NCBI GenBank assembly: GCA_036009105.1
Contig: DASYMJ010000082.1
Location: forward strand, 1-7,218
Source of the DNA: JAFAVZ01 sp036009105
GTDB taxonomy: Bacteria > Acidobacteriota > Thermoanaerobaculia > Gp7-AA8
Length of the DNA: 7,218 bases
Direction: 5' to 3'
Shown here piece after piece: positions 1 through 5,471 of the stretch. The notes beneath the pieces were generated by a model, which searched no databases, was not told the DNA's origin, and saw only the letters and a program-made list of their open reading frames with translations. The first letter of the stretch is position 1, and each line of letters begins with the position of its first letter. The translations under genes and the position numbers were made by a program.

Positions 1-190
1 CGCCTATCGCTGGATGACGCCGGAGGTCTATCTCGCGCCGGAGGCGGAACAGCTCGCCAGGGCCACGCCCATCACCCGCCAGCTCCTCGGCGGCTACCGC
101 GACGTCGACACGCCGGCCTGGGCGCTGCAGGACTGGGCCGAGCGCCACGATGCGGCGCCCGAGCCCGTTCCCTGGACGGTGGAGGGATGA
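1..190 (+). CDS. C-terminal end of an unrecognised protein (5' truncated by window)
   Basis: An open frame runs from base 2 to a TGA at 188-190, giving the last 62 residues of a protein that starts before the window. The fragment begins AYRWMTPEVYLAPEAEQ and ends PVPWTVEG. It is rich in Trp, Pro and acidic residues, with no transmembrane segment and no motif I can assign to a family. It is accepted as real because it has the GC-rich third positions of its neighbours and because its stop overlaps the next gene (TGA 188-190 with ATG at 187 or 190), the same coupling used throughout this operon. Its function cannot be told from this piece. By position it is probably another enzyme of the same pathway. 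Confidence is high that it is coding, and no product is claimed. Confidence 0.7.
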   Translation, partial: AYRWMTPEVYLAPEAEQLARATPITRQLLGGYRDVDTPAWALQDWAERHDAAPEPVPWTVEG

Positions 191-1830
191 TGACCGCCGC
201 TCCGCTGCCGTGGAACCTCGTCTCCACCCGCACCACGCAGTTCCCCTACTTCGACGAACTGCTCGGCCGCCCCGACTGGCGGCACAAGAAGGTGCTCGAC
301 TTCGGCGGCAACATCGGCACCTTCCTGGTCGGCGCCGAAGGCCGGGTGGCGGCGGAGGATTACTGGTGCATCGACATCAACCGGGAGGTCGTGGAGCAGG
401 GGCGGCGGGAATGGCCGCGCGCGAACTTCCTGCACTTCGACCGCTACAGCCCGCAGTACAACGCGCGCGGCACGCGCAACCTGCCGATCCCCGATCCGGG
501 CATCCGCTTCGACTTCATCCTCGCCTTCTCCGTCTTCACTCACACCGACCGCGGCGAGATGATCGAGCTGGTGGGCGGCCTGCGCCGCATGCTCGCCCCG
601 GGCGGCGTGCTCGCGTTCACGTTCTGCGATCCGCGCTGGGACCGCTCGCTCTCCGACCCTTCCCTGCCGCCCGGCTCGGACGTGCGCAAGATGCTGGAGC
701 GGCACGGCGACATGAAGACGCCGGCGGAGCGGGAGGCGATCGTGGAGCGGGCGATGCGCAGCGACTGGTGCGTCCTCATCGACACCGACCTGTACACCGA
801 TCCGGGCGACGAGCTCTCCAATCAGGTTCGCACCGGCAACCCGCTGGAGTCTTACTGTTCGTACTTTGCCGCCGAGTACCTGGCCTCGCTTTTTCCCGAT
901 GCGGAAGTGCATCCGCCGGTCAGTCCCGAATGGCAGCACTGCTGTGTTTTCCGCGAGCAGCGGGCAGCGAGCAGCGAGCAGGAGCCCGAAGGACAGGCAC
1001 GCCAGGTCTCTCCTGATCGCCGATCGCCGATCGCTGATCGCCGGGTGGAGGGGGTAATGGAAGAAGTGCATCGCTGGCGCGGGTCGGCCGAGCAGCGGGC
1101 ATCGCGCCCTGTCTCCATGAAGTCGGGGCAGTTCGCCTACTTCGACCGGCAGCTCGGCCATCCCGACTGGAGGGGCAGGAAGGTGCTCGACTTCGGCGGC
1201 AACGAAGGCGGCCTGCTCCTCGATCCGCGGTGCGCCATCGATCCGGCCAGCTACTACTGCCTGGACGTGGTGCCCGAGGCATTGGAGGAAGGGCGGCGCC
1301 GCTTCCCGCGGGCGCACTGGGTTCACTACGACCGCTACAACTGCTCCTTCAATCCGGGCGGCAACCCGCACCAGCCGGTGCCCGATCTCGGCGTCGCCTT
1401 CGACATGATCGTGGCCTACTCGGTCTTCACGCACACCACCCGCGCGGACATGCACGACCTGGTCGCGCAACTGCGCTCGAAGCTCGCGCCGGGCGGCGTG
1501 CTCGCCTTCACCTTCATCGATCCGCACCTCAATCCGCTGCCGGACGCGTGGGACGTCGGCGCGCTGGAATGGCGGCTCGGCCGCTTCCGCGCGAACGGCA
1601 CGCCGACGGATGTGGAGGGCATCTTGAGGCGCGGCGAAGGGGCCGACTGGTGCGCGCTGGTGGACGGCACCGACTTTTACGTCAACGGCGACGGCGACGG
1701 CCCGCCGTGCATGAGCTACCACGTCTACTACACCGTGGAGCAGATGGCCCGCGAGCTCCCCGGCGCGGAGCTGCGCGCGCCGGTCAACGGCGAGATGCAG
1801 CACTGCTGCATCCTGAGGAGGGCGCGCTGA
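187..1830 (+). CDS. Tandem double class I SAM-dependent methyltransferase (two fused units)
   Basis: This 547-residue frame holds two copies of one methyltransferase. Unit A (about 1-257) has motif I VLDFGGNIG (37-44), an acidic residue after the second strand in YWCID (D63), FILAFSVFTH (110-119), LAPGGVLAFTF (136-146) and a C-terminal WQHCC (249-253). Unit B (about 311-547) repeats these as VLDFGGNEG (333-341), YYCLD (D360), MIVAYSVFTH (407-416), LAPGGVLAFTF (433-443) and MQHCC (537-541). These are the SAM-binding elements of a Rossmann methyltransferase. The acceptor is unknown, but the setting suggests small-molecule methylation. The linker (about 258-310) is low-complexity and encoded by heptamer repeats. 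Unit B lacks the DRSLS...LPPGSDVRK stretch of unit A, so its substrate pocket probably differs. ATG 190 has better spacing from GGAGGG (181-186) than ATG 187. Unit B may also be started separately at ATG 1057. A single fused protein is what the sequence reads as; whether that is the working form is open. Confidence 0.85.
   Translation: MMTAAPLPWNLVSTRTTQFPYFDELLGRPDWRHKKVLDFGGNIGTFLVGAEGRVAAEDYWCIDINREVVEQGRREWPRANFLHFDRYSPQYNARGTRNLPIPDPGIRFDFILAFSVFTHTDRGEMIELVGGLRRMLAPGGVLAFTFCDPRWDRSLSDPSLPPGSDVRKMLERHGDMKTPAEREAIVERAMRSDWCVLIDTDLYTDPGDELSNQVRTGNPLESYCSYFAAEYLASLFPDAEVHPPVSPEWQHCCVFREQRAASSEQEPEGQARQVSPDRRSPIADRRVEGVMEEVHRWRGSAEQRASRPVSMKSGQFAYFDRQLGHPDWRGRKVLDFGGNEGGLLLDPRCAIDPASYYCLDVVPEALEEGRRRFPRAHWVHYDRYNCSFNPGGNPHQPVPDLGVAFDMIVAYSVFTHTTRADMHDLVAQLRSKLAPGGVLAFTFIDPHLNPLPDAWDVGALEWRLGRFRANGTPTDVEGILRRGEGADWCALVDGTDFYVNGDGDGPPCMSYHVYYTVEQMARELPGAELRAPVNGEMQHCCILRRAR
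954..981 (+). repeat. Heptamer tandem repeat array 1 (4 x CGAGCAG)
   Basis: Four head-to-tail copies of the 7-bp unit CGAGCAG lie at 954-960, 961-967 (CGGGCAG, one mismatch), 968-974 and 975-981. The array begins at codon 256 of the double methyltransferase, immediately after the conserved WQHCC end of unit A, where the stand-alone paralogue at 1830-2588 ends within about ten codons. It is translated as part of the linker. Because the unit is 7 bp, gain or loss of a copy changes the downstream frame. It could be a slipped-strand product in a former intergenic spacer. Confidence 0.9.
1015..1042 (+). repeat. Heptamer tandem repeat array 2 (4 x GATCGCC)
   Basis: Four head-to-tail copies of the 7-bp unit GATCGCC lie at 1015-1021, 1022-1028, 1029-1035 (GATCGCT, one mismatch) and 1036-1042. 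The unit differs from that of array 1, 33 bp upstream, yet length, copy number and single variant copy are the same. It is translated in the linker as DRRSPIADRR. It contains CGATCG palindromes but not the cyanobacterial HIP1 octamer GCGATCGC. Confidence 0.9.
1047..1059 (+). promoter_or_regulatory. Internal ribosome binding site and start codon for methyltransferase unit B
   Basis: GGAGGGGG at 1047-1054 is a strong Shine-Dalgarno match followed by ATG at 1057, in frame with unit B. The residues from this ATG (MEEVH) match the start of the stand-alone paralogue (MDKVH), which suggests 1057 was the original start of a separate gene. A TAA at 1055-1057 in the second frame overlaps the ATG as TAATG, the kind of stop-start junction seen at 1828-1832. 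Independent initiation here is inferred, not shown. Confidence 0.55.
1089..1101 (+). repeat. Dispersed 13-bp copy of the start of heptamer array 1
   Basis: CGAGCAGCGGGCA at 1089-1101 is identical to 954-966, the first copy plus most of the variant second copy of array 1. It lies inside the extra stretch between MEEVH and the first conserved methyltransferase residues of unit B. That stretch is about a dozen codons longer than in the stand-alone paralogue, so it may be repeat-derived insertion. A chance match is possible at this length in GC-rich DNA. Confidence 0.45.
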
Positions 1831-2588
1831 TGGACAAGGTGCACTTCTCCACCCGCACCAATCAGTTCGCCTACTTCGACGCGGTCCTCGGACATCCGCA
1901 GTGGCCCGGCCGCCGGATCCTCGACTTCGGCGGCAACATCGGCAACTTCCTGGTCGGCGTGAACGGCCACGTGCGGCACGAGGACTACTGGTGCATGGAA
2001 GTACATCCGGAGGTGGTGGAGAGAGGGCGGCGCAAGTTCCCCCGCGCGCACTTCGTCCACTTCAACCGCTACAGCTCGGAGTTCAACCCGGAAGGCATCC
2101 GCAATCTCCCCATTCCTGATGACGGCGAGCGTTTCGACGTCATCCTCGCCTTCTCCGTCTTCACCCACATGGACCGCACCGAGATGCTGGAGCTGACCGC
2201 GTCGTTGCGCGCGCTCCTCGCGCCGGGCGGCGCCTTCGCCTTCACCTTCTGCGATCCACGCTACGACCGCTCGCTCTCCAGTCCCCAGCTCCCTCCCGGC
2301 TCGGACGTGCGCAAGAGCCTGGGGTTCTCCAAAGCGAAGAACATCGACGCGCTGGTCGAGAAGGCGATGCAGGCCGATTACTGCGTGGTGATCGGCGACC
2401 AGCTGCTGGTCGATCCGGGCGATGAGGTCTCCCATCAGAAGCGCGAGGGGCGGCCGTGGGAGTCGTACTGCGCGTACTACACCACCGACTTCATCCGCTC
2501 GCTCTTTCCGGGCTGCGAGATCCACCAGCCGGTGAAGCCGGCCTGGCAGCACTGCTGCGTGATTCGCGAAACAGTGGTGCGCGCATGA
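1830..2588 (+). CDS. Class I SAM-dependent methyltransferase (stand-alone paralogue)
   Basis: This 252-residue protein is a third copy of the methyltransferase in the preceding gene. It has motif I ILDFGGNIG (30-38), an acidic residue after the second strand in YWCME (E57), VILAFSVFTH (104-113), LAPGGAFAFTF (130-140) and the family C-terminus WQHCC (239-243). It is clearly closer to unit A than to unit B: the two share NLPIPD, LPPGSDVRK, VDPGDE/TDPGDE and ESYC. It should bind SAM and methylate a small acceptor that the sequence does not reveal. There is no signal peptide or membrane segment, so it is cytoplasmic. The start is ATG 1830, overlapping the previous stop as TGATG, with GAGGAGGG at 1815-1822 as ribosome binding site. 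It ends in an ATGA overlap with the first flavin monooxygenase. Family call is firm; substrate unknown. Confidence 0.9.
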   Translation: MDKVHFSTRTNQFAYFDAVLGHPQWPGRRILDFGGNIGNFLVGVNGHVRHEDYWCMEVHPEVVERGRRKFPRAHFVHFNRYSSEFNPEGIRNLPIPDDGERFDVILAFSVFTHMDRTEMLELTASLRALLAPGGAFAFTFCDPRYDRSLSSPQLPPGSDVRKSLGFSKAKNIDALVEKAMQADYCVVIGDQLLVDPGDEVSHQKREGRPWESYCAYYTTDFIRSLFPGCEIHQPVKPAWQHCCVIRETVVRA

Positions 2589-3679
2589 GCGAGCTGCGCT
2601 TCCACTGGATGCTGCCCAAAGGCGGCGAGGTGGTGATCGCTGGGCCGCAGACGCCGCGCGAGGCGGCGCGCTACCGCATCGAGTCTCTGCTCCCCACCTC
2701 CCCCGCGCCGCGGCCGGATATGCCCGGCTGGACCCACTTCGCCCTCGCCGCGGAGGAGGCGGGCATCGAGTCGGTGCTCATCTCCTTCAGCCGCTACGAG
2801 CCCGATCCGATCACCGTCGCCACCGCCCTCGGCCTGGCTACCAGGCGGCTCGGCTTCATCATCGCCACGCGCTCGGGCCTGATGCAGCCGACCACGTTCG
2901 TGCAGCAGATCAATACCCTTTCCACGCTGATCCCCGGCCGCGTCGCGGTCAATGTCGTGGCGGGCAGCTCGAGGCAGGAGCAGCGCGGCTACGGCGACTT
3001 CCTGGAGCACGACGACCGCTACGCTCGGGCCGAGGAGTTCCTCGCCGTCTGCCACGCCTTCTGGCGGGGCGGCGCGGAGGTCGATTTCGACGGCCGCTAC
3101 TACAAGGTCGAGAAGGGGAAGCTGCACACGCCGTTCGCCGACCCGGTCCGCAGCGCGCCGGAGATCTTCATCTCCGGACATTCCGAGGCTTCGGAGCGGC
3201 TCGCTTTCGCTCGCGGGTCGACGTATCTGCGCGTGCTCGACACGCCGGAGAAACTGCAGCGGGTGGTGGGCCGGGTGCGCGAGCACGGCCTGGAGGTCTG
3301 CCTGCGCTGCTGCGTGATCTGCCGGCCGACGCGCGAAGAGGCGATCGCCGTCGCGCGGTCGCTGCTGCCCGCCGACCAGGCGGAGACGACGAACGCCCAT
3401 CGCGACGACTCGCAGATGTACCGCGAGGGGAACGGCATGGCGAAGGACGAGCATTGGCTGAACCGCTCCATCTGGACGGGCCTCGTCCCGCATTACGGCC
3501 CGGTCTGGACGGTGCTCCTCGGCACGCCGGAGGAGCTCGGGGAGGCGCTGCTGGAGTACAAGCAGATCGGCGTCACGGAGTTCATCCTCTCCGGCTGGCC
3601 GGAGGTGGATGAGGTGCGCCGCTTCGGCGCCGAGGTGTTGCCGCGGGTGCGCGAGGCGGAGCGCGCGGTATGCGTCTGA
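2585..3679 (+). CDS. LLM-class (luciferase-like) flavin-dependent monooxygenase, SsuD-like, copy 1
   Basis: The 364-residue product matches the bacterial luciferase-like TIM-barrel family, nearest by eye to FMNH2-dependent alkanesulfonate monooxygenase SsuD, which is similar in length. Shared landmarks are the opening RFHWMLPKGG (4-13), ESVLISFSRYE (62-72), VAVNVVAGSS (120-129), LEHDDRYARAEEF (140-152) and the end EFILSGWPEVDE (332-343). Such enzymes use reduced flavin, supplied by a separate reductase, and O2 to oxygenate or N-oxidise a substrate. No reductase is in the window. Compared with SsuD from memory, the strand carrying catalytic Arg226 and His228 (RLHVIV) reads RCCVIC here (241-246), so the His position is Cys, and the Cys54 position is Glu. 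Sulfonate desulfonation is therefore unlikely, and tailoring of a pathway intermediate fits better. The start overlaps the previous stop as ATGA, with no strong Shine-Dalgarno, so translation is probably coupled. Confidence 0.9.
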   Translation: MSELRFHWMLPKGGEVVIAGPQTPREAARYRIESLLPTSPAPRPDMPGWTHFALAAEEAGIESVLISFSRYEPDPITVATALGLATRRLGFIIATRSGLMQPTTFVQQINTLSTLIPGRVAVNVVAGSSRQEQRGYGDFLEHDDRYARAEEFLAVCHAFWRGGAEVDFDGRYYKVEKGKLHTPFADPVRSAPEIFISGHSEASERLAFARGSTYLRVLDTPEKLQRVVGRVREHGLEVCLRCCVICRPTREEAIAVARSLLPADQAETTNAHRDDSQMYREGNGMAKDEHWLNRSIWTGLVPHYGPVWTVLLGTPEELGEALLEYKQIGVTEFILSGWPEVDEVRRFGAEVLPRVREAERAVCV

Positions 3680-4746
3680 GGTTCCACTGGATGATGCCGA
3701 AGGGCGGCGAGGTGGCGATGAAGACCGCCCAGGAGACCTCGCGCGTCCTGACCACGAAGAGCACCTCGCCCGCCGCGCTGCCGGACATGGACGGCTGGGT
3801 GCGTTTCGCGCACGGCGCGGAGGAGGCGGGCATCGAGTCGGTGCTGTTCTCTTTCAGCCGCTACGAGCCGGACACCATCGTCGCCGCCTGCGCCATGGGC
3901 CGCGCCACGGAGAAGCTGAAGTACATCGTGGCCTATCGCTCGGGCCTCATGCAGCCGACCACGTTCGTGCAGCAGATCAACACCGTCTCGGCGCTGATCG
4001 GCGGCCGGGTGGCGCTGAACGTGGTGGCGGGCAGCTCGACCGCGGAGCAGCGCGGCTACGGCGACTGGCTCGAGCACGACGACCGCTACGCCCGGGCCGA
4101 GGAGTTCCTCGCCGTCTGCCGCGCCTTCTGGCGGAACGGGTCGGATGTGAACTACGACGGCGCGCATTACCGGGTCGAGCGCGGCCACCTCTTCACGCCG
4201 TTCCAGGCGCCGGACCGGAAGGAGCCGGAGGTCTACGTCTCCGGACATTCGGAGCAGGCGCAGCGCCTGGCCATGACCCAGGGCTCCGCGTGGCTGCGCC
4301 TGATCGACACGCCGGAGAAGCTGGCGCCGATCGTGGCCCCGTTCCGGGAGCGCGGCGTGGAAGTGTGTTTGCGCTGCTGCGTCATCTGCCGGCCCACGCA
4401 CCAGGAGGCGGTGGCGGCGGGGAAGGCCATGCTGCCCGATCAGGAGATCGAGAAGCAGGAGCGCGGCATCCTGCAGCGCAGCGACTCGCAGACGCTCAAG
4501 CAGGCCCTCGCCGCAGCGGACGACATCGGCTGGATGAACGACAACCTCTGGGCCGGCCTGGTGCCGTATTACGGGTCGTCCTCCATCACCCTGGTCGGCT
4601 CGCCGGAGGAGCTGGCCCGCGAGTTCCTCCGCTACGGCGAGATCGGCGTGACGCAGTTCATCATCGCCGGCTGGCCCAAGCTGGAGGAGATGATGATCTT
4701 CGGCCGCGAGGTGCTGCCTCTGGTGCGGCGGGCGGAAGCGCGATGA
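3670..4746 (+). CDS. LLM-class (luciferase-like) flavin-dependent monooxygenase, SsuD-like, copy 2
   Basis: This 358-residue protein is a tandem paralogue of the preceding one. It opens with RFHWMMPKGGEV (4-15) and shares SFSRYEPD (61-68), SGLMQPTTFVQQIN (91-104), EHDDRYARAEEFLAVC (135-150), SGHSE (191-195), EVCLRCCVICRPT (231-243) and AGWPKLEE (333-340). It should be a reduced-flavin and O2 dependent monooxygenase of the same type. The segment before NLWAGLVPYYG (292-302) differs from copy 1, and the N-terminal loop (18-40) is also different, so the two copies probably have distinct substrates or work as unlike partners. The ATG at 3670 is chosen because it aligns with the start of copy 1; it overlaps the previous gene by 10 bases and has GGAG at 3658-3661. 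Several stretches are nearly identical to copy 1 at DNA level. The gene ends in an ATGA overlap with the next. Confidence 0.9.
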   Translation: MRLRFHWMMPKGGEVAMKTAQETSRVLTTKSTSPAALPDMDGWVRFAHGAEEAGIESVLFSFSRYEPDTIVAACAMGRATEKLKYIVAYRSGLMQPTTFVQQINTVSALIGGRVALNVVAGSSTAEQRGYGDWLEHDDRYARAEEFLAVCRAFWRNGSDVNYDGAHYRVERGHLFTPFQAPDRKEPEVYVSGHSEQAQRLAMTQGSAWLRLIDTPEKLAPIVAPFRERGVEVCLRCCVICRPTHQEAVAAGKAMLPDQEIEKQERGILQRSDSQTLKQALAAADDIGWMNDNLWAGLVPYYGSSSITLVGSPEELAREFLRYGEIGVTQFIIAGWPKLEEMMIFGREVLPLVRRAEAR

Positions 4747-5471
4747 CGCCGCTCGGGCACATGGTGTCGCGGCTGCGCACCGCGTCGGTGGTGGAGGAGC
4801 CGTTTCCTCATTACACGCTGTCGGATGTGTTCCCCTCCGACTACTACGACCAGTTGCTCGATCACCTGCCGGACAGCGGCGTGTACCAGAACCTGTACGA
4901 GGTGACGGACCTCAAGCTCGCTCACTTCCGCCATCGCGACCAGCGCGATTTCTCGGACGGCTGGACGGCTTCTCTCCCCGATGCCGACCGCACCTTCTGG
5001 GAGTCGTTCCATCAATGGTTCCTCGGCTCCGAGCTGGCCCGTGCGGCGCTGGCATCGTTCGGCATCGACTTTTCCGGCGAGCTCTCGGTGGAGTCGCAAC
5101 TGATCCGCCACCGCGCCGGCTACTTCCTCGGCCCGCACTCGGACGCGAACACCAAGCTCGTGGTGCTGCTCTTCTACCTCGCCCCGGACCAGAGCGCGCT
5201 GGAGCTCGGCACGTCGATCTACCGTCCGAAGGTCGCCGGCTTCGGCTGCCCCCACTCGAAGCACTATCCGTTCGAGGATTTCGTGCGGGTGGAGACCGCG
5301 CCGTACCGGCCGAACTCGCTGCTCGCCTTCCGCCGCTCGGACCGCTCCTTCCACGGCGTGGAGCCGCTGCAGGACGACCGCCCGCGCGACCTCATCCAGT
5401 ACGTGGTGTACGACAAGGCCGCGCGCCTCGCCCAGCTCGCCGCACGGCAGGCTCGGGAGGCGGCGTCATGA
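4743..5471 (+). CDS. 2-oxoglutarate/Fe(II)-dependent oxygenase
   Basis: The 242-residue product has the double-stranded beta-helix signature of Fe(II)/2-oxoglutarate oxygenases. Iron ligands are H132 and D134 in GPHSDANTK and the distal H204 in RSFHGVEP. R215 in DDRPRDLIQY is placed to bind the 2-oxoglutarate carboxylate. Supporting family features are the LIRHRAGYFLGPH lead-in (120-132), VVLLFYLAPDQ after the HxD (140-150), and an N-terminal PFPHYTLSDVFP (20-31) like that of small prolyl-hydroxylase-fold proteins. It would couple decarboxylation of 2-oxoglutarate to hydroxylation, desaturation or cyclisation of a pathway intermediate; which one is not visible. There is no signal peptide. The start overlaps the previous stop as ATGA and the stop overlaps the next ATG. 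The C-terminal 20 residues are Ala/Arg-rich and probably helical. Family assignment is strong because the full H-x-D, H, R set is present. Confidence 0.9.
   Translation: MTPLGHMVSRLRTASVVEEPFPHYTLSDVFPSDYYDQLLDHLPDSGVYQNLYEVTDLKLAHFRHRDQRDFSDGWTASLPDADRTFWESFHQWFLGSELARAALASFGIDFSGELSVESQLIRHRAGYFLGPHSDANTKLVVLLFYLAPDQSALELGTSIYRPKVAGFGCPHSKHYPFEDFVRVETAPYRPNSLLAFRRSDRSFHGVEPLQDDRPRDLIQYVVYDKAARLAQLAARQAREAAS

Noticed and set aside
943..953. Programmed frameshift at the TTTT run at the end of methyltransferase unit A
   Set aside because: In the zero frame the run reads TGT GTT TTC, which does not form an X-XXY-YYZ slippery heptamer, and no convincing downstream stem was seen.
954..1042. CRISPR-like repeats
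   Set aside because: The units are 7 bp and directly adjacent with no spacers, so these are microsatellite-type tandem repeats.
1015..1042. Cyanobacterial HIP1 palindrome signal
   Set aside because: The array gives CCGATCGC and TGATCGC contexts but never GCGATCGC, so it does not indicate a cyanobacterial host.
94..1803. Long minus-strand open frame (569 codons) across the double methyltransferase
   Set aside because: The translation is Arg/Ala/Val/His-rich with no fold motif and lies wholly opposite convincing methyltransferase domains. It is an expected antisense shadow in GC-rich DNA. The same applies to the minus-strand frames at 1728-2552, 2477-3493, 3493-4401, 4632-5354, 5264-6514 and 6199-7182.
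3609..4742. Open frame extending upstream of the 2OG oxygenase in the same frame
   Set aside because: The upstream part is Arg/Gly/Ala-rich and overlaps the second flavin monooxygenase out of frame. The oxygenase domain begins cleanly at ATG 4743, with an ATGA overlap. The upstream extensions at 1230-1829, 2456-2584 and 5015-5467 were rejected on the same grounds.
2585..4746. Alkanesulfonate monooxygenase (ssuD) as a specific name for the two LLM genes
   Set aside because: Overall resemblance is clear, but key SsuD active-site positions differ and no ssuE, ssuABC or other sulfonate genes are present, so the symbol would overstate the function.
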